From positions 1-47,618 of the forward strand of contig JAVXGM010000012.1 in the NCBI GenBank assembly GCA_036657395.1: a DNA stretch of 47,618 nt. Direction: 5' to 3'. The notes beneath the pieces were generated by a model. The model was not told the origin of the DNA. It worked only from the letters and a program-made list of their open reading frames with translations, and searched no databases. The translations under genes and the position numbers were made by a program. Source of the stretch: JAVXGM01 sp036657395. GTDB taxonomy: Bacteria > Bacillota > Clostridia > Peptostreptococcales > Anaerovoracaceae. Positions 25,495 through 34,806 of the stretch are shown one piece after another (the first letter of the stretch is position 1; each line of letters starts with the position of its first letter).

Positions 25495-25539
25495 AAAAAA
25501 CACCTCCAAAACATAATTCATACTATGTTGAAGGTGTTT
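25495..25539 (-). promoter_or_regulatory. Terminator-like hairpin between murG and murA covering the murA ribosome binding site
   Basis: On the minus strand AAACACCT (25539-25532) pairs with AGGTGTTT (25505-25498), with a further inner ACATA/TATGT pairing, followed by six T residues at 25500-25495 and the murA TTG at 25492. The 3' arm is the murA Shine-Dalgarno. It is nearly the same element as that in front of feoB. It may terminate most murG transcripts or regulate murA translation. Confidence 0.55.
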
Positions 25540-25549
25540 GTTGGGTTCC

Positions 25550-26644
25550 TTAAATTTCTATATTATTGCAAATAACTTCTACTGCATCCATAGGTGCACA
25601 TTCTTTGCTGCATTTGGACATTTCCTTTATTGTATCAGGAGAGTTTTTTAATTTCATAATTTGAGAAACTAAATCATCATTCTGAAGTTCCTTCTCCTCA
25701 ATGATAATCGCTCCACCTTTATCTGCTACAGCCTTTGCATTGTAAAATTGATGATTACCCGTAACCATTGGGGATGGAATGAAAATAGCTGCTTTTCCAC
25801 ATACGGTTACTTCTGCAACAGTAAGGGCACCACTTCTACTAATGACTAAATCTGCGCCAGACAGATATTTGTCCATATTGGAAATGTATTCTATAATGTG
25901 GATGTTGTCTGCCAGTTCAACTTTTCTTTCTTTAAATTCGGTTAAAATTGCATCATAATAAAACTTTCCTGTGGCCATACAAACTTGTACTTTGTCCATA
26001 CCGTTAAGAGTTTCTATCACTGTTAACATAGCCTTATTAATTCTCCCAGCCCCTTGGCTACCGCCAAATACTAACAGTACAAAATCATCTTGGGCAAAGC
26101 CTAGTTCTTCCCTAGAGGAAACTTTATCTGCCTGAAAGAAATCTTTTCGCACAGGATTTCCTGAAATAATATGTTTTTCTCTATGCTTAAAGTATTTTTG
26201 GGCATCAGAAAAACCTAAAAAAACCTTTTCCACGTACTTTTCTAATATTTTATTAGTCATTCCTGGGAAGGCATTTTGCTCCTGAGTATAAGTCCTGATT
26301 CCTGCTTTATGTGCAGCTCGTACAACTGGTCCACACACGTATCCGCCAGTACCAATTACAACATCCGGCTTAAATGACTTCATGATTTCTTTTGCCTGTC
26401 GATTTCCCTTGCGAAGTTTTCTCAAAACTTCAATATTCTTAATCATATTTTTCCGATTAAAGCCTGCAACCGTAATATATTCAATAGGATATCCATGTTT
26501 AGGAACCAATGTTTTTTCCATTCCTTTTTCCGTACCCACAAATAGGATTTCTGCATCTTCATATCTTTCCTTAATTTTATCTGCAATGGCAATAGCTGGG
26601 TAGATATGCCCACCAGTGCCTCCGCCTGTCATGATTACTTTCAT
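25550..26644 (-). CDS. murG: UDP-GlcNAc:lipid I N-acetylglucosaminyltransferase MurG
   Basis: This 364-residue GT-B enzyme turns lipid I into lipid II on the inner face of the membrane. Hallmarks are MTGGGTGGHIYPAIAIA (G loop 1), GTGGYVCGPVVRAAHKAGI, VFGGSQGAGRINKAM (G loop 3), and SRSGALTVAEV for UDP-GlcNAc binding. The open frame extends 84 codons upstream, but that part is antiparallel to known MurG and overlaps ftsW; the ATG at 26644 with AGGAG upstream is the true start. It stands between ftsW and murA. Confidence 0.96.
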   Translation of the reverse strand: MKVIMTGGGTGGHIYPAIAIADKIKERYEDAEILFVGTEKGMEKTLVPKHGYPIEYITVAGFNRKNMIKNIEVLRKLRKGNRQAKEIMKSFKPDVVIGTGGYVCGPVVRAAHKAGIRTYTQEQNAFPGMTNKILEKYVEKVFLGFSDAQKYFKHREKHIISGNPVRKDFFQADKVSSREELGFAQDDFVLLVFGGSQGAGRINKAMLTVIETLNGMDKVQVCMATGKFYYDAILTEFKERKVELADNIHIIEYISNMDKYLSGADLVISRSGALTVAEVTVCGKAAIFIPSPMVTGNHQFYNAKAVADKGGAIIIEEKELQNDDLVSQIMKLKNSPDTIKEMSKCSKECAPMDAVEVICNNIEI

Positions 26645-26655
26645 TTCTCTGTCTC

Positions 26656-27792
26656 CTACTTTACTTTTACTGAATGTCTGGAAATATTGGCTAATATTCC
26701 CATGGATCCCATGAATAGCCATAGCGCATTGCCTCCATAGCTGACTAAAGGAAGTGTAATTCCTGTGGGTGGCATAGATGAGGTAACTACCGCCACATTT
26801 AATATTACCTGTATGGCTAGCATTATGGTAATTCCCGATGCTAATAGCAATCCAAATTGATCTGGAGCATTTAATGCGATATGAATTCCCCTCCAAATCA
26901 GTATAGCATACATAATAAGCAAAACTATTATTCCGATAAATCCTAGTTCTTCACCTATGATAGCCAAGATAAAATCGTTTTGTGGTTCAGGTAAATACAA
27001 GTTTTTTTGTACACTTTTCCCAAGGCCTACGCCAAAAAGGCCACCAGATCCTAGTGCCAATAGGGACTGTACAACTTGGTATCCATCTCCTAGGGCATCT
27101 GCAAAGGGATTTAGAAAACTAGTAAACCTTTCATTCCAAAACCCGTTGTCAGTAATAAGAAGCGTAGTAATGCCTGCCACTCCTACACCAATTATTCCAC
27201 CACACCAGTACCAACTAAGTCCGGCCACAAACATCATCATAATTATAATCGCAATTATAGTGATCGCTGTAGATAAATTTGGCTGTAGATAAATCAGCCC
27301 GCCACATACACCACAAAGCGCAAGTAGTGGAAGGATTCCCTTTGTGAATGATCTGATTCTAGATGGGTCTTGGCTTAAAAATCTGGCAACGAAAATAATC
27401 ACTGCAATCTTAGCAATCTCACCTGGCATAATTGTGAACGCACCTGTTCCTAGCCACCTTGTCGCTCCATTAGTTGTAATTCCTACCCCTGGAATAATGA
27501 GTAGTACAAGAAGTACTATACTTATTCCTAAGAAAATCAGAGCCAATTTTTTGTACCGCCTATAATCGAATATTCCAGTAAACCACATAATGATAAAACC
27601 AAGGACAGCATAAATTATAGTTTTTATTAAATAACTGTATGGGCTTCCATTTTCTGTAGTATTAATGGATGAATAGTAGCTAGCACTAAATACCATTATT
27701 ATCCCAAAAAGGACTAGAATAATAGTAATTATTATCAACATGAAATCCCCTGATATTAAATTTTTCTTTATTTTTTTCGCTGATCTTCCCAA
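26656..27792 (-). CDS. ftsW: Lipid II polymerase FtsW/SpoVE (SEDS family)
   Basis: This 378-residue protein has about ten membrane helices and SEDS signatures: FSASYYSS near the start, NGATRWLG, PNLSTA, GDGYQVVQSLLALGSGGLFGVGLGKS, and GITLPLVSYGG close to the end. SEDS proteins polymerise glycan with a cognate class B PBP, here probably the SpoVD-like protein in the same cluster. The start is TTG at 27792 with GAGGAG seven bases upstream; the next candidate start would cut into the basic N-terminus. Whether it serves division, sporulation or both is not decided by the sequence. Confidence 0.94.
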   Translation of the reverse strand: MGRSAKKIKKNLISGDFMLIIITIILVLFGIIMVFSASYYSSINTTENGSPYSYLIKTIIYAVLGFIIMWFTGIFDYRRYKKLALIFLGISIVLLVLLIIPGVGITTNGATRWLGTGAFTIMPGEIAKIAVIIFVARFLSQDPSRIRSFTKGILPLLALCGVCGGLIYLQPNLSTAITIIAIIIMMMFVAGLSWYWCGGIIGVGVAGITTLLITDNGFWNERFTSFLNPFADALGDGYQVVQSLLALGSGGLFGVGLGKSVQKNLYLPEPQNDFILAIIGEELGFIGIIVLLIMYAILIWRGIHIALNAPDQFGLLLASGITIMLAIQVILNVAVVTSSMPPTGITLPLVSYGGNALWLFMGSMGILANISRHSVKVK

Positions 27793-27805
27793 AATCTAAC
27801 TCCTC

Positions 27806-29182
27806 TTATCTTGCTAAACGTTGCACACAACTTTTAAAATGTTCTCCACGCTGTTCAAAATTTGTGTACATATCCCAACTTGCACATGCGGGAGAAAGCA
27901 ATACTGTATCCCCTGGTTCTGCAAGTGCAAAAGCTTTCTTCACACAATCTTCCATATCTTTTTCTATCACACAATTTGTGAATCCCATCGTTTTAGCTTC
28001 TTCAGCCATAATAGGCCCAGTTTTTCCAAGAAGCACTAAGTGTTTAACCTTATCTCCAAAGGCCTGAATCAATTCAGTAAATGAAGATCCTTTATCGTAT
28101 CCTCCACCAATGAGAACCACTCCGCCTTCCATGGCTTCAACAGCCTTAATAGATGCGTCTGGGTTTGTTCCCTTAGAATCATTTACAAATCTAACTCCGT
28201 CAACTTGACCACAAAATTCAATTCTATGTTCAACCCCCTGGAATTCTACTAATCCTTCCCTAATCACTTCAGGGTCTATTCCACCAAAATAGCAAATAGC
28301 CGCTGCTGCCAGTGCATTCTCAAGATTATGGCTACCAGGTATTGAAAGATCCTTTGTATTACAAAATGAAATCAGTTCCCCTCCTTCATTTTTTATTACT
28401 ATCTTACCGTCTTTAACAAAAGCACCTAGCTTTAAGTTTTCTTTTCTACTAAAGAAAATAATTTTAGCTTTACAATTTTTTGCCAAGGCTAAACATCCCT
28501 TATCGTCATAGTTTATCACAAGATACTGATTTTCATCCTGATTTTTAAATATATTGGCCTTAGCTTCGCCATAATTTTCTATTGTTTTATGTCTATCCAT
28601 ATGGTCTGGAGTCAAATTGAGAATAGCTGAAACTTCTGGCTTGAAATATTTAATAGTTTCTAGTTGAAAGCTGCTTGTCTCTGTAATAAGCCAAGCGTCA
28701 TCTTCTGCGCTTAATGCTTTAGAAATTACTGCTACTCCAATGTTTCCTACTACGTAAGTCTTCTTCTTAGCCTTTTGGTAAATCTCACCTACTAATGTAG
28801 TAGTCGTAGTCTTTCCATTAGTTCCTGTAATTGCCACATAATTTCCCTGTCCAATACGGTAAGCAATTTCCAGCTCACCAATTACCTCAGCCCCTGCTTT
28901 TTTAGCATTCTTAACCATCTCCAGCTCAGGAGAAACTCCCGGGCTTAAAATCAACATGTCAAACTCGCCTAGATCCTTTGGAACTTGGTTAAAATAACAA
29001 GTTACTTCTTTTCCCTTTAGAAATGTCATCAGCTGTGGATCCACTTCTTCTTGTGACTTAGAATCCTGGACGCTGACTTTAGCTCCTAGCTTTACCATAG
29101 CCTGAACGGCCGCTTTTCCTGATCTTCCTAGTCCAACTACTAATATATGTTTTCCTTCAATAAAATTTAATTTTTTTTCCAT
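27806..29182 (-). CDS. murD: UDP-N-acetylmuramoylalanine-D-glutamate ligase MurD
   Basis: This 458-residue ligase adds D-Glu to UDP-MurNAc-L-Ala. It has all three Mur domains: N-terminal Rossmann domain (VVGLGRSGKAAVQAM), central ATPase with the P-loop ITGTNGKTTTTTLVG, LNLTPDHMDRH, and C-terminal domain with VNDSKGTNPDASIKA and LLSPACASWDMYTNFEQRGEHF. Full length contrasts with the truncated MurE in the same cluster. Confidence 0.96.
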   Translation of the reverse strand: MEKKLNFIEGKHILVVGLGRSGKAAVQAMVKLGAKVSVQDSKSQEEVDPQLMTFLKGKEVTCYFNQVPKDLGEFDMLILSPGVSPELEMVKNAKKAGAEVIGELEIAYRIGQGNYVAITGTNGKTTTTTLVGEIYQKAKKKTYVVGNIGVAVISKALSAEDDAWLITETSSFQLETIKYFKPEVSAILNLTPDHMDRHKTIENYGEAKANIFKNQDENQYLVINYDDKGCLALAKNCKAKIIFFSRKENLKLGAFVKDGKIVIKNEGGELISFCNTKDLSIPGSHNLENALAAAAICYFGGIDPEVIREGLVEFQGVEHRIEFCGQVDGVRFVNDSKGTNPDASIKAVEAMEGGVVLIGGGYDKGSSFTELIQAFGDKVKHLVLLGKTGPIMAEEAKTMGFTNCVIEKDMEDCVKKAFALAEPGDTVLLSPACASWDMYTNFEQRGEHFKSCVQRLAR

Positions 29183-29196
29183 AATCTATTTTCTCC

Positions 29197-30153
29197 CTAT
29201 AATAATCCTATTCCAGCTACACAGCAAATCAAAGTGAATATCCAAAACATTCCAACTACTGTTTTTTCTTTCATTCCACACATCTCAAAGTGATGGTGAA
29301 TAGGAGCCATTTTAAATACCCTTTTCCCCGTTGCTTTAAAACATAGCACTTGTATTACTACAGAAAGGGTTTCGATAACGTATACCAATCCAACGATGAG
29401 TAACATCACCTCCAAGTTCATAGCAACTGCTGCTGCTGCCAATCCTCCACCTAGTGCCAGAGAGCCTGTGTCTCCCATAAATATCTTTGCCGGATTCTTA
29501 TTGTAAACTAAAAATCCTAAACAACCTCCTGTCATGGCTGAGCAAAATGCTGCTGCCGGGTATGATGCATAAGTAACTCCTGCAAAAGCAAAGAACAGCG
29601 CAACCAAAGCAGTAACTCCTGTTGCAAGTCCATCCAGTCCATCGGTTAAATTCACTGCATTGGTCATGGCTAACATAACAAATGCTATAAAAGGAATATA
29701 CCACATTCCAAAGTCCAAATTAATATCAATAATAGGAATAAATACTGATGTTCCATGGATAGATGTCTTTGCCATAGCAATTGCAAATGCTACTGCTATG
29801 ATAATCTGTAATCCAAACTTCTGCCATGCAAGCAATCCTAAATTATTCTTTTTAATAACTTTTAGATAATCATCGAAAAAACCAACCAACCCAAAGAGGA
29901 CAAATGCTGCAACAACAAGATAAAATTCAATTCCCAGTTTCTGCCCTAAAAACCCACCCATAATTACTGCTATAATGATAGCGATTCCACCCATAGATGG
30001 TGTCCCCGCTTTGACCATGTGTGACTGTGGTCCTTCCTCTCTAATATTTTGCCCTGCTTGCTTATGTTGCAAGATTGGGATTTCTAGTGATGTAAATGTA
30101 ACTGCCACTAAAAATGCTAATACGACTAAAATTCCAATTGTGACGTAACTCAT
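29197..30153 (-). CDS. mraY: Phospho-N-acetylmuramoyl-pentapeptide transferase MraY
   Basis: This 318-residue polytopic membrane enzyme forms lipid I from UDP-MurNAc-pentapeptide and undecaprenyl phosphate. It shows KAGTPSMGGIAII, the acidic site FFDDYLKV, NLTDGLDGLA, FMGDTGSLALGG, and the histidine loop APIHHHFE near the C-terminus. Ten or so hydrophobic segments fit the family. It lies between murF and murD. Confidence 0.96.
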   Translation of the reverse strand: MSYVTIGILVVLAFLVAVTFTSLEIPILQHKQAGQNIREEGPQSHMVKAGTPSMGGIAIIIAVIMGGFLGQKLGIEFYLVVAAFVLFGLVGFFDDYLKVIKKNNLGLLAWQKFGLQIIIAVAFAIAMAKTSIHGTSVFIPIIDINLDFGMWYIPFIAFVMLAMTNAVNLTDGLDGLATGVTALVALFFAFAGVTYASYPAAAFCSAMTGGCLGFLVYNKNPAKIFMGDTGSLALGGGLAAAAVAMNLEVMLLIVGLVYVIETLSVVIQVLCFKATGKRVFKMAPIHHHFEMCGMKEKTVVGMFWIFTLICCVAGIGLL

Positions 30154-30161
30154 AACTACTC

Positions 30162-31547
30162 CTATTTATTTATCATCTGTTTAACTATCTCTTCCATTGC
30201 CATTCCACGTGAGCCTTTGACCAGTATAACATCTCCCGTGCGAATAAAATCATTTAATTTATCTATAAAGTCTTCTTTTTTAGGAAAATAATGTACTTGA
30301 TTATGATTGAAATGCTCTTTTCCACCTTCTGCTATAAACTTAGCATTTTTTCCTATAGCTATTACCACATCGATAGCTTTTTCTCCTGCATAAAGCCCTA
30401 CTTCTTTATGAAGAGCCAAACTAGTTTCTCCAAGCTCAAACATATCACCTAAAATAGCAATTTTCCTAGACCCCTTAGTATTTTCAAGAACATCTATGGC
30501 ACCTTTCATAGAATCAGGACTAGCATTATAGGTGTCATCAATTACTTTAATTCCATTAACATCATGAACTGTAAGCCGCTTTTCTGTAAGCTCCATCTGG
30601 CTAAGTCCTACTGCCGCCTCTTTCATGGTGATGCCAAGTTGGGCGCCGACTGCTACAGCCAGCGTTCCATTAAATGCATTATGTCTTCCAGGAACCGGCA
30701 ATTTTATCCTCTGAAAATTTCCATCATATTCCAACGTAAATTCTATACCATCAGCACCAAAATCGTCAATGTGTGAAATAATATAATCGTTTTCCCTGCC
30801 TATTCCTGTGGAAATCAATTTGTAGTCGCCCTTTATTCTTCCCCGATTTAAGAATTTATTATCCTGGGATACAATTAAAGTATTATCTTTTGTAAAGAAA
30901 TTTGTGATTTCCATCTTGGCTTTAAAGATTCCCTCTTGGCTGCCTAAATTCTCCATGTGAGACATTCCGATATTAGTAATCACACCTATATCAGAGGGGG
31001 CAATCTCTGCTAATCTGGAAATTTCACCAAAGTGATCCATTCCCATTTCAATAACTCCTACCTGAGTAGTCTCATCAAAGGAAAATATGGTCATTGGCAC
31101 ACCTATATGATTGTTTAGGTTTCCCACATTTCTACCACATTTATACTTCTGGCTACAAACGTAGTAGATCATGTCTCTAGTTGAAGTTTTTCCTGTACTT
31201 CCTGTGACACCTATTTTTTTTATATTCAGTTCCTTAAGATAGTATGCCGCTAGATTTTGTAATGCTAAAGTGGTATCCTCCACCATAACAATATGGACAC
31301 CTTCTATATTTTCCAATTGAGTTTTTGCCACTTCTGTAGAAATAATAAAATCCCTACACCCATTCTCAAGGACTTCATTGATGAATTTGTGGGCATCGTG
31401 TACTTCCCCAATCAGTGGAATAAATAAATCACCTGGTTTTGCCTGTCTTGAATCTAAGCATATATTAGCGACTTTTCCTTGCAATTCCCCTCTCACCAGT
31501 TTTCCTCCAGTGGCCTTTATTATTTGTTTAATCGTAAGTTGTTTCAT
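30162..31547 (-). CDS. murF: UDP-MurNAc-tripeptide:D-Ala-D-Ala ligase MurF
   Basis: This 461-residue ligase adds D-Ala-D-Ala. It has an N-terminal domain (DSRQAKPGDLFIPLIGEVHDAHKFI), the P-loop GVTGSTGKTSTRDMI, ITNIGMSHMENLGSQEGIFKAK with the carbamylated lysine region, and a C-terminal domain with VIDDTYNASPDSMKGAIDVL. It overlaps the murE stop by 20 bases, which favours coupled translation. Unlike MurE here, it keeps its N-terminal UDP-binding domain. Confidence 0.96.
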   Translation of the reverse strand: MKQLTIKQIIKATGGKLVRGELQGKVANICLDSRQAKPGDLFIPLIGEVHDAHKFINEVLENGCRDFIISTEVAKTQLENIEGVHIVMVEDTTLALQNLAAYYLKELNIKKIGVTGSTGKTSTRDMIYYVCSQKYKCGRNVGNLNNHIGVPMTIFSFDETTQVGVIEMGMDHFGEISRLAEIAPSDIGVITNIGMSHMENLGSQEGIFKAKMEITNFFTKDNTLIVSQDNKFLNRGRIKGDYKLISTGIGRENDYIISHIDDFGADGIEFTLEYDGNFQRIKLPVPGRHNAFNGTLAVAVGAQLGITMKEAAVGLSQMELTEKRLTVHDVNGIKVIDDTYNASPDSMKGAIDVLENTKGSRKIAILGDMFELGETSLALHKEVGLYAGEKAIDVVIAIGKNAKFIAEGGKEHFNHNQVHYFPKKEDFIDKLNDFIRTGDVILVKGSRGMAMEEIVKQMINK

Positions 31548-32703
31548 ATTTTTTCTCCAAAAGTTCTTTTAATACTTGTCGATCGTTAAATGGTCGTTTT
31601 TTATCGCCTATTAGCTGATAGGTTTCATGACCTTTGCCTGCAACTATAATTATATCCCATTTTCTCGAAAGAAACACGCCTCTTTTTATTGCCTGGTACC
31701 GATCTAGGACTACTAAATAATCTCCCCCAGTCTCATAAATGCCCTCTTCAATAGCTGACGCAATATTTTCTGCTGGTTCTCCTCTAGGATTATCGTTAGT
31801 AATTATAGTATAATCGCTGTATTTCCCGGCAATACGCCCCATAATCTTTCGCTTTTCTTTATCCCTGAATCCTCCACAGCCAAATATACAAATCAGTCGA
31901 CCTTTTTTATATTTTCTAACTGTTCTCAGTAAATTTTCTAGCCCGTCTGGTGTGTGTGCATAATCTACAATAGCCAAAGTGTCTTCTTCTTTTCCAATAA
32001 ACTCCATTCTCCCCGGAACTGTCGGCAAATTTTCTAGGGCTGTCTTAATGTGGCTGGAATCAAGACTATCCTCAAGAGCCATAGACGCTGCCAAAAGTCC
32101 ATTTTGTGCAAAATGTCTGCCTGGAATGGGAATGTAAAATTCTCCCCAAGGCTCTACTTTTATCCTAGTCCCTCTCATGTTTTCATCTTTAATCTGTCCA
32201 TAGTAATCTGCTGTCTTATCTAATAGTGAATACCCCTTGATAATTATATCTTCGCTCTCTTCCTTAAGCTCTCTATAAAGACGTCTTCCATAACTATCAT
32301 CCAGATTAATTATAGCCCCTTTATGGCAAAGAAAAAACAGTTTTTTCTTTGCCTGGTAATAGATTTCCATAGTCTTGTGATAATCTAGGTGGTCTTGACT
32401 TAAGTTAGTAAATCCAGCATAGTCTATTTCAATGTGATCTACTCTTCCTTGATCAATCCCATGAGAAGAGACTTCCATAACACAATACTCAATGCCCTTT
32501 TCCTTCATTTGGTGAAAATATTCTTTTAATAAACCATCTCCTGGCGTTGTATTGACGGAAGGGTAAATGTCTTCTCCTATTTGATGGGCTATTGTCCCAA
32601 TAAGCCCGCACTCATTTCCTTTTGTCTTTAGTATATTTCTCAGCATACAAGATACTGTAGTTTTACCATTGGTTCCCGTAACTGCGAAAACCTTAATTGC
32701 CAC
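31528..32703 (-). CDS. murE: UDP-MurNAc-dipeptide:meso-diaminopimelate ligase MurE, lacking the N-terminal domain
   Basis: This 391-residue protein starts directly at the ATPase domain (IKVFAVTGTNGKTT at 3-16), whereas MurE is normally near 480-500 residues with a UDP-binding domain of about 90-100 residues first. The rest is intact: NLSQDHLDYH, YYQAKKKLFF with the carbamylation lysine, HTPDGLENLL, and DNPRGEP, whose Arg indicates meso-diaminopimelate as substrate. The start is GTG at 32703, with AAGGAG 11 bases upstream; the spoVD stop is at 32712, so there is no room for a missing domain and no frameshifted remnant upstream. How UDP is bound is unclear. Confidence 0.9.
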   Translation of the reverse strand: MAIKVFAVTGTNGKTTVSCMLRNILKTKGNECGLIGTIAHQIGEDIYPSVNTTPGDGLLKEYFHQMKEKGIEYCVMEVSSHGIDQGRVDHIEIDYAGFTNLSQDHLDYHKTMEIYYQAKKKLFFLCHKGAIINLDDSYGRRLYRELKEESEDIIIKGYSLLDKTADYYGQIKDENMRGTRIKVEPWGEFYIPIPGRHFAQNGLLAASMALEDSLDSSHIKTALENLPTVPGRMEFIGKEEDTLAIVDYAHTPDGLENLLRTVRKYKKGRLICIFGCGGFRDKEKRKIMGRIAGKYSDYTIITNDNPRGEPAENIASAIEEGIYETGGDYLVVLDRYQAIKRGVFLSRKWDIIIVAGKGHETYQLIGDKKRPFNDRQVLKELLEKKYETTYD

Positions 32704-32711
32704 TTTCTACA

Positions 32712-34697
32712 TCACTCCTTATACAAATATACCGTTCCTGTTTTGCCGATTTCTACTCCGGCTTTTGGATACTGGCTTTTAATTATAAAGTCTTTATTTT
32801 CTTTTCCATCTTCTATTTTGTAGTTTAGGGAAAGTCCTCCCAAAATACCGATGGCCTCTTCTAACCCTTCACCTTTCAAATCAGGGACTGTAACTTTTTT
32901 CTTTTTGTCTGCCTTGGTTAGTATAGGCTTAACTTCCAAATACTTTAAAGTATCTTCTAATATCATCTTTGCACCAGGGGCTGCAGTTTGACTTCCAAAT
33001 TTTACCCCTTTAGGATTATCAACGATGACTAATACCGTCACCTTAGGATCATCCATAGGAGCCATTCCTATAAAAGAAGAATATGTCTGCTCACTGTATC
33101 CACCGCCTTCGGCTTTGTTGGCTGTTCCTGTTTTGCCGCCGACTCTATATCCGGATACTTTGGCAGTTCCTGCGCCGCCCTTTGCAACAACGTACTCCAT
33201 AATTTCTCTCATTTCATCTGCTGTCTTTTCTGATACTGCCTGACTTTCAACCTTTGGGGTAGGTATTTTCACATCCCTTCCCTTCTCATCTATTAAAGAT
33301 TTTACTAGTCTTGGCTCCATTAATTTGCCACCATTGCCTAGTGCTGAAACTGCAGTAACCAATTGAATAGGCGTCACCGCCACTCCCTGACCATATCCCA
33401 TTGTGGCTAGGCCTACAGGACCTGCTGCATCTTTGTTTTGAAGAATTGAGTTCCCTTCACCGGGAAAATCAACTCCAGTTTTACTTCCAACACCAAACTT
33501 ATGTAGCCCTCCATAGTATCTATCAATTCCCATTCTACCAGCTAATTGAACAAAAACCGGATTACATGAGTTGCCTACGGCCTCTTTTAGGGTTTGAGTT
33601 CCATGTGGTCTTGCAGATCTCCAACACTTCAAAGTAGTTCCCGATACATTTATTGACCCTGTGCAGGTGAAGTGGTCTGAAAGTTTGGTTTTCCCTTGTT
33701 CAAGTGCCATAGACGTTGTAAGTAATTTGAATGTAGATCCTGGTTCATAAACATCGCTGATCAGGGAATTTCGCCACATTTTATTCCAATACTCTAACTT
33801 CTTTTTGTCTGGTAAGCTTTCCACTTCGGCCGCCTCTTTTTTGCTTAGCGGCACCTTAGAATCATTTGGGTCAAAGTCCGGTGTTTGGGCTAATGCTAAA
33901 ATATTTCCAGTCTTAGGCTCCATCATAATGCACATCACTCTATCGGCACTAGTGTTTTTCTGCACCGTGGCCAAGGACTTTTCTACGTAATGCTGTATTA
34001 CATTATCAATGGTAAGTACTAAGCTTAGACCATCTTCTGCTGCCTGATAACTCTCATCCTTAGAAGAAAGTCCGTCTCCATGTGATCCTGGGTTCTTCTT
34101 CCATTTTCCCATGCTGCCTCTAAGCTCTCTGTTATACTCAAGTTCAAGGCCAGAAAGTCCGTTATTGTCATTTGTAACACTGCCCAAAGTGTGTGCAATA
34201 AATGGTCCTTCTGGATAATACCGCTTCACATCCTCTGCAATTTCAATCCCACTAATGTTTGCTTCTCTAAGTTTATCTGCTGTTTCTTTGTCTAAGTATT
34301 TATCCACTTTAACCAGGGCTTGCCTCTTAGTTAACATTTTTCTAATTTCATTTTCGTCTTGGTTTTTTAGAATTCCCCCAAGTGCTGTAACTGCTTTTTC
34401 TATGCTTGCCTGGCGTTCTTCTTTATTTATTCCTTGGGCTACATTTGCAGGTCTTGCCCATAATGTGTAACATGTGGCACTGACTGCCAATTCTTTTCCA
34501 TTTGTATCATATATTGCTCCTCGTTTTGCTTCTATAGGAACATCGCTTGTCTGTTGCTCCGTAGCCTTCTGCGAATACTCCTTTCCTCTTACAATCTGTA
34601 CCCAGCCAACTCGAAAGCAAAGGATTATCATAACGCCATAAAAAATGGCAAAGGCGATAATCAGCCTTTTCTTACTTTTGTTTAATGGTCTTGTCAT
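32712..34697 (-). CDS. spoVD: Class B penicillin-binding protein, SpoVD/FtsI type with one PASTA domain
   Basis: This 661-residue transpeptidase has a short cytoplasmic N-terminus, one membrane helix (about 11-30), a pedestal domain starting EAKRGAIYDTNGKELAVS, the catalytic STFK motif (EPGSTFKLLTTSMALE), SCN (VGNSCNPVF), KTGT (VGGKTGTANK), and a single C-terminal PASTA domain (VTVPDLKGEGLEEAIGILGG). It crosslinks septal or cortex peptidoglycan and would work with FtsW/SpoVE. No second class B PBP is in the cluster, so it may serve vegetative division as well as sporulation. Confidence 0.93.
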   Translation of the reverse strand: MTRPLNKSKKRLIIAFAIFYGVMIILCFRVGWVQIVRGKEYSQKATEQQTSDVPIEAKRGAIYDTNGKELAVSATCYTLWARPANVAQGINKEERQASIEKAVTALGGILKNQDENEIRKMLTKRQALVKVDKYLDKETADKLREANISGIEIAEDVKRYYPEGPFIAHTLGSVTNDNNGLSGLELEYNRELRGSMGKWKKNPGSHGDGLSSKDESYQAAEDGLSLVLTIDNVIQHYVEKSLATVQKNTSADRVMCIMMEPKTGNILALAQTPDFDPNDSKVPLSKKEAAEVESLPDKKKLEYWNKMWRNSLISDVYEPGSTFKLLTTSMALEQGKTKLSDHFTCTGSINVSGTTLKCWRSARPHGTQTLKEAVGNSCNPVFVQLAGRMGIDRYYGGLHKFGVGSKTGVDFPGEGNSILQNKDAAGPVGLATMGYGQGVAVTPIQLVTAVSALGNGGKLMEPRLVKSLIDEKGRDVKIPTPKVESQAVSEKTADEMREIMEYVVAKGGAGTAKVSGYRVGGKTGTANKAEGGGYSEQTYSSFIGMAPMDDPKVTVLVIVDNPKGVKFGSQTAAPGAKMILEDTLKYLEVKPILTKADKKKKVTVPDLKGEGLEEAIGILGGLSLNYKIEDGKENKDFIIKSQYPKAGVEIGKTGTVYLYKE

Positions 34698-34719
34698 GCT
34701 TAACCTACCTAAAAATAAA

Positions 34720-34753
34720 GAATCCAGATGTTATCATTAAATTATCTGGATAT
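34720..34753 (-). terminator. Hairpin between ftsL and spoVD, possible attenuator
   Basis: ATCCAGAT (34722-34729) pairs with ATCTGGAT (34744-34751) across a 14-base loop; on the minus strand a T-rich stretch (TCTTTATTTTT) follows. It lies in the 109-base gap upstream of spoVD and could partly stop transcription from the mraZ promoter. The large loop makes it a weak candidate. Confidence 0.4.
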
Positions 34754-34806
34754 TCTTCTCTATATGGAGTTATTCAGCCAACATACCTTATTATACTTTT
34801 AATAAA

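Noticed and set aside
26645..26896. 84-codon upstream extension of the murG frame
   Set aside because: It overlaps the ftsW 3' end in another frame, has no MurG similarity, and the conserved MKVIMTGGGTGGH start at 26644 has a good ribosome binding site.
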